From Myxococcota bacterium (GTDB lineage: Bacteria; Myxococcota_A; Polyangia; HGW-17), in the NCBI GenBank assembly GCA_018821305.1, contig JAHJMN010000208.1, positions 1-46,557 of the forward strand: a stretch of DNA of 46,557 bases, in the 5' to 3' direction. Under the pieces are notes generated by a model. It was not told the DNA's origin. It worked only from the letters and a program-made list of their open reading frames with translations, and made no database searches. Positions within the stretch are counted from its first letter, which is position 1, and each line of letters starts with the position of its first letter. The position numbers and the translations under genes are program-made. Below are positions 26,412-33,387 of the stretch, piece after piece.

Positions 26412-26645
26412 AGGTTAATTCGTTAATGTCCTGTAATACGATCTTTTCAAGTTTACGCCGATTTCAGGCACAGGACATTAAGAATGAAGACCTTGAAATT
26501 ATTGTAGTGTTCTGAATAGCATGTTTTCGTAAACATGCTCAATTTTGATAAAAATTGAATTTCAGGACACGAACTAATTCGTTACTGTCCTGAAAAACGA
26601 TTTTTCAAATTTTTCGTCGATTTTTTTGTTCAGATAGTAACCAGG
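26412..26645 (+). repeat. Family B palindromic repeat, copy B4
   Basis: A perfect 12-bp inverted repeat, TTAATGTCCTGT (26423-26434) and ACAGGACATTAA (26470-26481), is followed by hairpins GCATGTTT-tcgt-AAACATGC (26519-26538) and CAATTTT-gata-AAAATTG (26540-26557), and a decayed GTTACTGTCCTGAA/TTCAGATAGTAAC pair (26581-26641). A decayed family A right end (TAGCGGTCTAG, about 26361) lies just before it. Confidence 0.85.
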
Positions 26646-26715
26646 TAGGGCAAATGTCAGGGGACAATCGTTGGTTTTTTAAAGCCTTTTTCAAAATTTA
26701 TGGTAGATAAGAGAA

Positions 26716-28080
26716 ATGAAGATTCTGATTTTTTTATTTTTATTAATTTTGTCCGGCTGTGAAAATGACGAGACACATAACACAAATAATACAAATACTA
26801 CAAACACTTGCGGAAATGGAATTATCGAAGGGAACGAACAATGCGATGTTCATGTTCCCGCAGACAGGCAATGTGCATTTGCAGGCTATGAGTCTTCAAC
26901 TGAAGCTGTCTGTACAGAGTTTTGTACGATCGACTATACCCTTTGCTCGAATTGCGAGGGGGATTGCGAGACTGAAAGTAAAGTGTGTTACGCTGGGATT
27001 TATACAGACTGTCGGATAACTGACGGATGCTGCCAATGCATTGAAACGCCCTGCGAGTCTGGCGTTTGCGCTGATCAGGATACTTGTTTAGACTACGTCA
27101 AGCCCCTCGTTTTCATGCACTTTACGGATATGCACATCGGGAATGAAGATGTTTCTGATGATTTTATCAGCTTGATGTCTCTTTCCATGACGGGAATTGA
27201 CTACATTTTTAATAGTGGAGACATGGTTGACGATGGTGGGGAAGCTTCCTTTTGGGCATCGTACAGTCAGTTGATTATGGATTATTTGCCATACGGCCCC
27301 GTTTATACGGAAGTTGCTGGTAATCATGATGTTAAAAACGACGGAAGCCAGTCATTCCTTGAGAATTCTGTTTTCGGTGAGCGTCATGGAGCCCTCTACG
27401 GTCATGATTCTTTTGCTGATTTATGCCTTGTTTCCACTAACACTTCCGCTGCAAGCCTCAATTCACTCAACGTGAATGGGTATTTTGATGCTGATCAGGC
27501 AGAGCTTTTAACGGGAGTGTGTACGGGTCCCGCAATAGTAACTGGGCATCATCCGGTGCACGGAATTATGGATATTAAGTTCGGCCTGGATAATATGATT
27601 TCGGTTATTGAAAGCAACAATGCTGCTATTTACTTGTGTGGTCATACACACTACTCTGATATTGCCTGGTATGAAAATACTCTTTTGGTGCAGGGAGATT
27701 CCTTCGGTGAATCAGGCAATTATTTTATCGGGGCACTCCATCCAGATGGAAGGGTTTCTTTAAACGAACTCTCAGCATCAGGACCTGCAGCCCTTATTCT
27801 GGCTCCATCCGATGAATTTCTCGGCGGCACAAACCCTGGAACCGAAGTAGTACATCCTGGTGATAGACTATTTCTCAGTGTTTTTGCCTCCTGCCACGGC
27901 AGTTGCACATCAGTTTTTGTTGAGGTTAGTGGAAACCAATTGGAATTGAATCAATTATCAGAAAACATATACGGCAATTTCATTCAGATTACTACAATTG
28001 AAACCCTTTACATCACCCTGACCGTAACCGACCAGTCCGGAACAGCCACGCATTCTATCAGTTTTTCACCAACCCTTTGA
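26716..28080 (+). CDS. Lipoprotein with Myxococcus-type Cys motif and metallophosphoesterase domain
   Basis: A 454-residue lipoprotein. The signal ends at LILSGC (Cys 15) and a short Asn/Thr linker follows. A 'C-G-N-G-I-I-E-G-N-E-Q-C-D' motif (about 33-45) of the Cys-rich repeat common in Myxococcota proteins opens a Cys-rich region to about 125. A calcineurin-like phosphoesterase domain (about 130-350) has all five metal motifs: FTDMHIG, GDMVDDGG, GNHD, GHHP and CGHTH. An Ig-like C-terminal domain closes it. It would hydrolyse phosphate esters outside the cytoplasm; the substrate is unknown. Confidence 0.88.
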   Translation: MKILIFLFLLILSGCENDETHNTNNTNTTNTCGNGIIEGNEQCDVHVPADRQCAFAGYESSTEAVCTEFCTIDYTLCSNCEGDCETESKVCYAGIYTDCRITDGCCQCIETPCESGVCADQDTCLDYVKPLVFMHFTDMHIGNEDVSDDFISLMSLSMTGIDYIFNSGDMVDDGGEASFWASYSQLIMDYLPYGPVYTEVAGNHDVKNDGSQSFLENSVFGERHGALYGHDSFADLCLVSTNTSAASLNSLNVNGYFDADQAELLTGVCTGPAIVTGHHPVHGIMDIKFGLDNMISVIESNNAAIYLCGHTHYSDIAWYENTLLVQGDSFGESGNYFIGALHPDGRVSLNELSASGPAALILAPSDEFLGGTNPGTEVVHPGDRLFLSVFASCHGSCTSVFVEVSGNQLELNQLSENIYGNFIQITTIETLYITLTVTDQSGTATHSISFSPTL

Positions 28081-28147
28081 CCTGACGACACTTACTGATG
28101 GCCAATGTGACGAAATTGTTGAAAAATTTCTTTAAGAAAACTAAAAT

Positions 28148-28375
28148 GTTACTGTCCTGAAATACAAGGAATCAAATTTCCGATTTTTGGCTCAGGACTC
28201 TCACTGTTTTCTACGAAAACAGGGGGCCGATTTTGCCGATTTCCTGCGGAAATGCGTTGTAGACAGTGACCGCAAGGTGCTCGTGCTTCTACGCTTCGCT
28301 GCGCGAGAGCGTTATTGTTGAATTTACTAGTAGTGGCCTGTTAGGATTTTTAATAAAATCCTTAGCCCCATAAAA
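28148..28375 (+). repeat. Family B repeat, copy B5, with two nested hairpin insertions
   Basis: The copy begins GTTACTGTCCTG (28148-28159) and retains the CGCAAGGTG...TTGAATTTACTAGTAGTGGCCTGTTAGG backbone of B1. Relative to B1 it is interrupted twice: about 65 bp near 28197-28262 containing CTGTTTTC-tac-GAAAACAG (28204-28222) and outer arms TCACTG/CAGTGA (28201-28206/28264-28269), and about 36 bp near 28280-28316 containing the CTCGTGC/GCGCGAG hairpin. Its right edge lies about 12 bp before the next gene. Confidence 0.85.
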
Positions 28376-28387
28376 AGGATCTGGAAT

Positions 28388-29461
28388 ATGTTAAAAATTG
28401 CTATTTACATCACTTTTATAATAATGATTTTATCCGGTTGTGATGAAAAAGAAGTATCAAATAATAATAACCATGTGAACAATACTGTAAATAACCAGAC
28501 GAATAACTCCACGAATAACCAGACGAATAACCAGACGAATAACCAAACGAATAACTCCACGAATAACCAGACGAATAATCAGGGAGGGCCTTATCATGTG
28601 GTAGTCATCGGTTCTTCGACGGCGGAGGGTATCGGTCCAGATTATGGTTGGGTTGATCGATTCCGGGATCATCTAATGTGGATAAACCAGGGGCATGAAG
28701 TTACTAATCTTGCAAAAGGTGGCTATAACAGTTTTCGCTACCTTCCAACGGGGACTGAAGTTCCGGATGGTCAGTTTGTAGATACTGAAAGAAATATTAC
28801 AAAAGCTATTTCATTAAATCCTGATTTAATTATTCTGAATAATCCTTCAAATGACATCTGGGTAGACAATTATTCAATTGATATGCTTTTCAACAACTAT
28901 GATATTATTATTGGTGAAGCAGTGAGTGCGGGGATTCCAATACTAATTACAACATCTCAACCCACTCTATACGAGCAGTTGCAACGAGAAATGCTGATTG
29001 CTGTCAAGGAACGTGTGTTATCCAACTACGATGATATTGCGATTAATTTCTGGGATGGGCTGGCAAATGCTGACGGCTCTATAATTGACGGTTACAGTGC
29101 TGGTGATTCGGTTCATTTGAATGACGATGCACATTTAATTCTTTTCCATCGTGTAATGACATCTTTTCCCTTTGCGCTGGAGCCAGCTGAAACAACTAAA
29201 ATCATTCATTATTATTCTCAGTATGATGCTGCTAATTTTCATTACGCCACTGATAATAACAGTTGGACTGTAGTACCTGGAATTGCAATGACAAGCGGAG
29301 GCAATAACTGGTACTACATTGAAGTTTCAGATCAGGGGCGGATTGAGTTTGTATTCAATAATGGTGCTGGTATCTGGGATAATAATAATAATGAAAACTA
29401 TTCCTCAATCCTGCGGGAATTCTGGGTGCAAAACGGTCAGATTTATACGGTTCATCCCTGA
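28388..29461 (+). CDS. Asn-rich lipoprotein, SGNH hydrolase with C-terminal carbohydrate-binding-like module
   Basis: A 357-residue lipoprotein. The signal ends at ILSGC (Cys 18) and a ~45-residue Asn/Gln/Thr/Ser linker follows. The SGNH/GDSL hydrolase domain (about 68-260) has block I 'G-S-S-T-A-E-G' with the nucleophile Ser, an 'N-P-S-N-D' block and the 'D-S-V-H-L' Asp-His block. The C-terminal ~85 residues end with 'W-D-N-N-N-N-E-N-Y', typical of CBM25/26-like starch-binding modules. It probably deacylates or deacetylates a polysaccharide at the cell surface. Start and linker repeat sit immediately after a family B element. Confidence 0.83.
   Translation: MLKIAIYITFIIMILSGCDEKEVSNNNNHVNNTVNNQTNNSTNNQTNNQTNNQTNNSTNNQTNNQGGPYHVVVIGSSTAEGIGPDYGWVDRFRDHLMWINQGHEVTNLAKGGYNSFRYLPTGTEVPDGQFVDTERNITKAISLNPDLIILNNPSNDIWVDNYSIDMLFNNYDIIIGEAVSAGIPILITTSQPTLYEQLQREMLIAVKERVLSNYDDIAINFWDGLANADGSIIDGYSAGDSVHLNDDAHLILFHRVMTSFPFALEPAETTKIIHYYSQYDAANFHYATDNNSWTVVPGIAMTSGGNNWYYIEVSDQGRIEFVFNNGAGIWDNNNNENYSSILREFWVQNGQIYTVHP
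28490..28578 (+). repeat. In-frame 12-bp AATAACCAGACG repeat (Asn-Asn-Gln-Thr linker)
   Basis: Six to seven tandem 12-bp units encode NNQT or NNST just after the lipid anchor. Units are nearly identical at DNA level, unlike the older-looking 9-bp repeat of the 14971 gene, so this array probably expanded recently. Confidence 0.85.
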
Positions 29462-29469
29462 AAGATCGA

Positions 29470-29716
29470 TTAGACCGCTTTCGGAATAAAAGGAACGAAA
29501 TTGGGAAATTGAATTAAAAACTACTTTCTTTTTAATTATTATTTGATATTGAATGGTTACGTCCTGTTCCTGAACCTGTTTACCTGACTTCCTGATTCCC
29601 TGTTAAAAAAATCAGGTATTCAGGAAATCAGTAGCAGGAACAGGAAAATCAGGGGCTTTCTCTTGAAGCATTTCTTTAAACCGAGTCACAATCGTATTAC
29701 TAATGAAGCGGTCTAA
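29470..29716 (+). mobile_element. Family A MITE-like element, complete copy A3
   Basis: A 247-bp element bounded by perfect 11-bp terminal inverted repeats TTAGACCGCTT (29470-29480) and AAGCGGTCTAA (29706-29716). Inside, CCTG-rich and CAGG-rich arms flank a poly-A spacer and can form a long imperfect hairpin. It carries no gene, as expected for a non-autonomous element, and no clear target-site duplication could be read. It ends 35 bp before the macro-domain start codon. Confidence 0.8.
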
Positions 29717-29751
29717 TCCTGGCAATGCGAGAAAGAAGTGAAGGGCAGGTT

Positions 29752-30270
29752 ATGAACAATATTGAGATTTTGCTTGGAGATATCACTAAGGCGGAGGTTG
29801 ATGCAATTGTCAATGCTGCCAATCCGACAATGCTTGGAGGGGGTGGAGTTGATGGGGCAATACACCGAGCAGCCGGGTCCGCACTTTTAGATGCCTGCAG
29901 GAAAGTAGTGGCAGTAAACGGAGCTCGATGCCCGTTTGGGGAATCAAGGATAACTCAGGCAGGAAATCTGAAGTCGAAATATGTGATTCATACCGCAGGT
30001 CCGATTTATCATAGTAATGATAACCCCTCACGCACATTGAGGAATTCTTATACAAGTGCACTCAATCTTGCCATGGAAAACGGATGTACCTCAATTGCAT
30101 TTCCGGCAATTTCATGTGGCGCTTATGGTTATCCACACTCGGAAGCCGCACGGATTGCCCTTGGAGTATGCTCAAGACCCGAGTATTCAAGTTTGAAAAT
30201 CTTTTTTTATATTTATGATAGAAGTCTTTATACCCTGTTTGTAAACATACGAAAAAGTCTGAAGGGATAA
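29752..30270 (+). CDS. Macro-domain protein (ADP-ribose binding/hydrolysing)
   Basis: A 172-residue single macro domain. The MacroD-type signatures are present: 'G-D-I-T-x-x-x-V-D-A-I-V-N-A-A-N' (about 8-23), the catalytic-loop stretch 'G-G-G-G-V-D-G-A-I-H-R-A-A-G' and 'F-P-A-I-S-C-G-A-Y-G-Y-P'. Such proteins remove ADP-ribose from proteins or nucleic acids or deacetylate O-acetyl-ADP-ribose. The ATG at 29752 follows a weak AGGGCAGG site; an ATG at 29725 is possible but has none. It is convergent with the BMC locus, with 37 bp between the stops. Confidence 0.92.
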   Translation: MNNIEILLGDITKAEVDAIVNAANPTMLGGGGVDGAIHRAAGSALLDACRKVVAVNGARCPFGESRITQAGNLKSKYVIHTAGPIYHSNDNPSRTLRNSYTSALNLAMENGCTSIAFPAISCGAYGYPHSEAARIALGVCSRPEYSSLKIFFYIYDRSLYTLFVNIRKSLKG

Positions 30271-30307
30271 ACCGACAGAAGTTGTGGGTTTTACTGGTGG
30301 GGACTCT

Positions 30308-31741
30308 TTAGTATCCTGAGCCGGAGGATGCTGTGCCGCTTACTATTGCTACGGAAGCTGATGCTCCAAGGCGGGTGGCGCCAGCAGCTACCATGTCTTT
30401 TGCTGTTTTTGTGTCGCGGATGCCTCCCGATGCTTTTACGCCCATGTCGGGACCGACGGTTTCGCGCATGAGAGCAATGTCTTCAACGGTGGCGCCACCG
30501 GGGACAAACCCAGTGGAAGTCTTAACGAAATCGGCTCCCGCCATCTTGGAGAGCAGGCAGGCTTTGACTTTTTCTTCCCGGGTGAGAAGGGCCGTTTCTA
30601 AGATGACTTTCACGATGCCACGACCTTTTGCAGCGGCGACAACCGCTTCAATGTCGTCTTTAACAAGGGCGTCATTGCCGGATTTCAGGGCGCCTACATT
30701 AATAACCATATCGATTTCGTGGGCTCCATTTGCGATGGCATCACGGGTTTCGATAGCTTTGGCAGTGGATGTTGTCGCTCCGAGAGGGAAGCCGATTACG
30801 GTACATACTTTTACTGTTGAACCGGCGAGCATCCGGGAACAGAGTGACACCCATGAAGGGTTAACACACACCGACGCAAAGGAGTGTTTCCGGGCTTCTT
30901 CACAGAGTTTTCGGACTTGATCTTCCGTTGCATCAGGTTTGAGCAGAGTGTGATCGATGTATGGGGCGAGGTCCAATGTAACCGGTGCACCAACGGTTGA
31001 TGCAACACGATCCGCACCGGAAGATACCATTTTTGTAACGTCATCCTTTCGGTGTTCCACACAGAGACCGCAAGCGCTGCAGTCGCCGTTTTGTGCATCG
31101 CAGCCACCAGCGGTTCGTGCTGAAGAGGCCTGACCTTGAGACACGCCGGAGCAAACTCGATCTATCAGTTGTTCCACGGGGCATATTTCAATACCAAGTT
31201 CCTTCGCCATGGAAACCAGATTGTCAAGGCGAGCTTTAATCGGAGCGGGAATGCGGTCAGTGTTGATTTCAACAGGAAGAAGAGAGTCAACACAACCAAT
31301 TACCCGCAGACCCTTGGTCATGCCGGAAAGTGCTAAAATTGGAATCCACTCGTCTGTCTGGAAATAAACCAACTTGGAAAGCAGGTTGGGGGACATGGCG
31401 GGGAGACACATGGTATCTACATCGTCCAGAACTTTCCAGATATCACCGTCTGTAAGAAGTTCAGCTCCCGGTGCGACGCGCCGGATGGCGGGCAGTCCGA
31501 TGGTGAACTGTGCGGAACCGGAAAAGGCCACCTTCAGACGGGAAGTACATTCAGCGATTTTTCCAACTTGATGGACTACCTGATCAATATTGCGGTTGGC
31601 TCCCGTGAGAAGGATTAAAACGCCTTTTGGAGTTTGCCGGGAAAGGGGGGCATGCGTTGCCTGTTTGGGGGAACCAGCTTGTGGCTGAAGTCTTTTCATT
31701 ACTTCAGCTGTTATCAAGGCTACCAAATCTTTATTATCCAT
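30308..31741 (-). CDS. deoC: DeoC-type aldolase fused to flavoprotein-like domain, Cys cluster and encapsulation peptide
   Basis: A 477-residue fusion, about twice the usual DeoC length. Residues 1-20 form an amphipathic helix like BMC encapsulation peptides. Residues about 38-195 resemble a flavoprotein (PF02441-like) Rossmann domain. A Cys-rich linker holds C214, C221, C224 and C227 (C-x6-C-x2-C-x2-C). The class I aldolase spans about 253-475, with Schiff-base K407 (FVKTSTGF), K436 (VKASGGIR) and D344 (EIDMVINVG). It should cleave 2-deoxyribose-5-phosphate to acetaldehyde and glyceraldehyde-3-phosphate in the BMC lumen. It is the last gene of the locus, separated from the shell genes by a 143-bp gap with a terminator-like hairpin. 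Confidence 0.92.
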   Translation of the reverse strand: MDNKDLVALITAEVMKRLQPQAGSPKQATHAPLSRQTPKGVLILLTGANRNIDQVVHQVGKIAECTSRLKVAFSGSAQFTIGLPAIRRVAPGAELLTDGDIWKVLDDVDTMCLPAMSPNLLSKLVYFQTDEWIPILALSGMTKGLRVIGCVDSLLPVEINTDRIPAPIKARLDNLVSMAKELGIEICPVEQLIDRVCSGVSQGQASSARTAGGCDAQNGDCSACGLCVEHRKDDVTKMVSSGADRVASTVGAPVTLDLAPYIDHTLLKPDATEDQVRKLCEEARKHSFASVCVNPSWVSLCSRMLAGSTVKVCTVIGFPLGATTSTAKAIETRDAIANGAHEIDMVINVGALKSGNDALVKDDIEAVVAAAKGRGIVKVILETALLTREEKVKACLLSKMAGADFVKTSTGFVPGGATVEDIALMRETVGPDMGVKASGGIRDTKTAKDMVAAGATRLGASASVAIVSGTASSGSGY

Positions 31742-31761
31742 TATGTATCCTCAATGTATTC

Positions 31762-31812
31762 GTGTCCGAAAATTCGCTTCGCGCACCTTAGTTTTAAGAT
31801 GCGACGAGATTA
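31762..31812 (-). repeat. Remnant of a family B repeat in the BMC operon
   Basis: The stretch CGTGTCCGAAAATTCGCTTC followed by GCG matches the CGTGTCCTGAAATTCGCTTC GCG part of copies B1/B2 and then diverges. It lies between the shell gene and deoC, suggesting an old insertion into the operon. Confidence 0.5.
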
Positions 31813-31828
31813 TCAATGTTCTTTTACA

Positions 31829-31875
31829 ATTCCCAAAAAAATGGGAATGAAAAAACGGGAGCTAAGCCCCCGTTT
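31829..31875 (-). terminator. Intrinsic terminator-like hairpins between BMC-H and deoC
   Basis: On the minus strand AAACGGG (31869-31875) pairs with CCCGTTT (31853-31859), with a further GC pair inside, and is followed by a U5 run. This has the form of a rho-independent terminator 9 bp past the BMC-H stop. A second hairpin, ATTCCCA/TGGGAAT (31829-31835/31842-31848), follows. It may let shell genes be expressed more than the downstream deoC. Confidence 0.65.
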
Positions 31876-31884
31876 GATCAATGA

Positions 31885-32166
31885 CTACCCTATTTTAGGA
31901 AGAATTCCTTCAACCTGATCGTCGGGACGCGGAATTACATGAACAGATACAAGTTGGCCAACTTTTTTAGCAGCAACGGAGCCTGCTTCAATTGCAGCTT
32001 TTACAGCGCCGACGTCACCACGTACCATAACGGTAACATAGCCGCCGCCAACGAATTCTTTACCGACCAGTGTAACTCGAGCGGATTTAACCATTGCATC
32101 GGCAGCTTCAATTGCGCCAACAAGACCCATTGTTTCGATCATTCCTAAAGCTTCTTTAAAATCCAT
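31885..32166 (-). CDS. BMC-H shell protein 1 (PduA-like hexamer)
   Basis: A 93-residue single BMC domain protein that forms the hexagonal tiles of a microcompartment shell. The ATG at 32166 ([12 protein letters not shown]) has GGAGG upstream; a TTG 12 bp earlier overlaps that site and is unlikely. The conserved 'E-A-L-G-M-I-E-T', 'A-A-D-A-M-V-K-S-A', 'V-R-G-D-V-G-A-V' and 'V-I-P-R-P' blocks are intact. The central pore loop reads F-V-G-G-G where PduA has K-I-G-S-G, so the pore is lined by Gly and may pass other molecules. It differs from its paralogue at 32296 in about 15% of positions. Confidence 0.95.
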   Translation of the reverse strand: MDFKEALGMIETMGLVGAIEAADAMVKSARVTLVGKEFVGGGYVTVMVRGDVGAVKAAIEAGSVAAKKVGQLVSVHVIPRPDDQVEGILPKIG

Positions 32167-32295
32167 AACAACCTCCAAGTAATATGAGACGACCTTCTGT
32201 TGTCGGAAGCATACTATGCCTTTTTTACACCAGCGTCCATCAAAACGTTAAAATTTTTCGAAAAATCCTATCTAATAGTTGATGTCTCTTTTCTC

Positions 32296-32580
32296 TTATT
32301 TCGGGATTTTCGGTAAAATGCCTTCCACTTGATCATCAGGACGCGGAATAACATGAACGGATACGAGCTGCCCAACTTTCTGAGCAGCAACGGAACCTGC
32401 TTCGATGGCGGCTTTCACTGCACCAACATCACCACGTACCATAACTGTTACAAAACCGCCACCTACGCGCTCTTTGCCGATCAGTGTGACGCGGGCGGAT
32501 TTAACCATGGCATCAGCTGCCTCAATGGCGCCAACAAGACCCTTTGTCTCGATCATTCCTAATGCTTCTTTATTGCTCAT
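32296..32580 (-). CDS. BMC-H shell protein 2 (PduA-like hexamer)
   Basis: A 94-residue BMC-H protein, near-duplicate of the adjacent one. The pore loop is R-V-G-G-G, again Gly at the pore-lining position. An AGGAGG site lies before the ATG. The 129-bp gap to the next BMC-H gene contains the palindrome ATTTTTCGAAAAAT (32253-32266). Two close BMC-H copies usually mean the main facet proteins of the shell, perhaps mixing in one tile. Confidence 0.95.
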   Translation of the reverse strand: MSNKEALGMIETKGLVGAIEAADAMVKSARVTLIGKERVGGGFVTVMVRGDVGAVKAAIEAGSVAAQKVGQLVSVHVIPRPDDQVEGILPKIPK

Positions 32581-32593
32581 AACAAACCTCCTA

Positions 32594-32893
32594 TTATGGT
32601 TTATAAGTATTTAAATTTCCGTTTTTATCAGAAACTGTTGAAACATCTACAAATCCTACTATGCACGCGTCGATTGGGGGAATGTCCCCAAGAGCAAGTG
32701 CCGCATCCCGCTTGGTTGTGATGGTTACTACATCACCCATTCCTGCACAGGCGATACCGTCCAGTGCCACGAAAGGCTTCCCGATGGGATTCAGGTTTTC
32801 ATCGACGCCCTGAACCACAAACATACGGTATCCCGTAAGGGTTTCTACTTTGATGGTAGCATTTACCTGCCCGATGACACGTCCTGTAATCAT
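32594..32893 (-). CDS. BMC-P shell vertex protein 1 (EutN/CcmL family)
   Basis: A 99-residue pentamer-forming shell protein that caps the icosahedral vertices. The family start 'M-x-x-G-R-V-I-G-Q-V', the 'L-x-G-Y-R-M-x-V-V-Q' strand and 'A-x-D-x-x-x-A-G-x-G-D-V-V' are present. One base separates it from the RpiB stop. It is one of three BMC-P paralogues in the locus, a number usual for metabolosomes. Confidence 0.93.
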   Translation of the reverse strand: MITGRVIGQVNATIKVETLTGYRMFVVQGVDENLNPIGKPFVALDGIACAGMGDVVTITTKRDAALALGDIPPIDACIVGFVDVSTVSDKNGNLNTYKP

Positions 32894-32894
32894 A

Positions 32895-33380
32895 TCAAAC
32901 CACCTTCATTGTCCGGTTTTCAATCTCGGTGATTTTATCGAGTCGACGCTGATGACGACCACCCGCATAGGGCGTATTAAGCCACAGGTCCACTAGGTCC
33001 TTTGCAAGTCCGGGCCCGAGCCATGCTCCCCCGAGGCAAAGTACGTTTGCATTCGTGTGCTCGCGGCTGGATTTAACAGAAAAAGCGTCCATAGCTACTA
33101 CGGCTCGGATGCCTTTTACTTTGTTGGCTACAACGGCGCTTCCCTGACCGATACTGTCGACGATGATACCCACGGCGTTTCCGCCACCGGCGTGATTGCC
33201 GGAAATGGCCTGTGTCACTAAAAAGGCATAATCGGGAAAATCCACTGCATCCTTGGAATGCGTGCCGAAATCTGCTACATCATAACCCTTTTCCAGCAGG
33301 TGAGCTTTAATCTGGTTTTTCATTTCAAAACCGCCGTGATCGGCACCAAGAAATACTTTCACGTGTTTCACTTCACTCAT
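32895..33380 (-). CDS. rpiB: RpiB/LacAB-family sugar-phosphate isomerase with Asp at the usual Cys position
   Basis: A 161-residue RpiB/LacAB-fold protein. The ATG at 33380 is preceded by GAGGGA; an upstream TTG is not needed. A-D-H-G-G (13-17), the 'R-E-H-x-N-A-N-V' block (106-113) and overall length fit RpiB. The loop that normally reads G-I-L-I-C-G-T-G-x-G reads G-I-I-V-D-S-I-G-Q-G, so D75 stands where the catalytic Cys sits in E. coli RpiB, more like LacA-type subunits. It probably isomerises an aldose/ketose phosphate for the BMC pathway, but ribose-5-phosphate cannot be assumed. No encapsulation peptide is visible at its N-terminus. Confidence 0.88.
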   Translation of the reverse strand: MSEVKHVKVFLGADHGGFEMKNQIKAHLLEKGYDVADFGTHSKDAVDFPDYAFLVTQAISGNHAGGGNAVGIIVDSIGQGSAVVANKVKGIRAVVAMDAFSVKSSREHTNANVLCLGGAWLGPGLAKDLVDLWLNTPYAGGRHQRRLDKITEIENRTMKVV

Positions 33381-33387
33381 GATTCCC

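Noticed and set aside
29752-31741. Functional link between the macro-domain protein and the BMC pathway through ADP-ribose
   Set aside because: The genes are convergent, not co-transcribed, and the only link is the word ribose; no enzyme connecting them is present.
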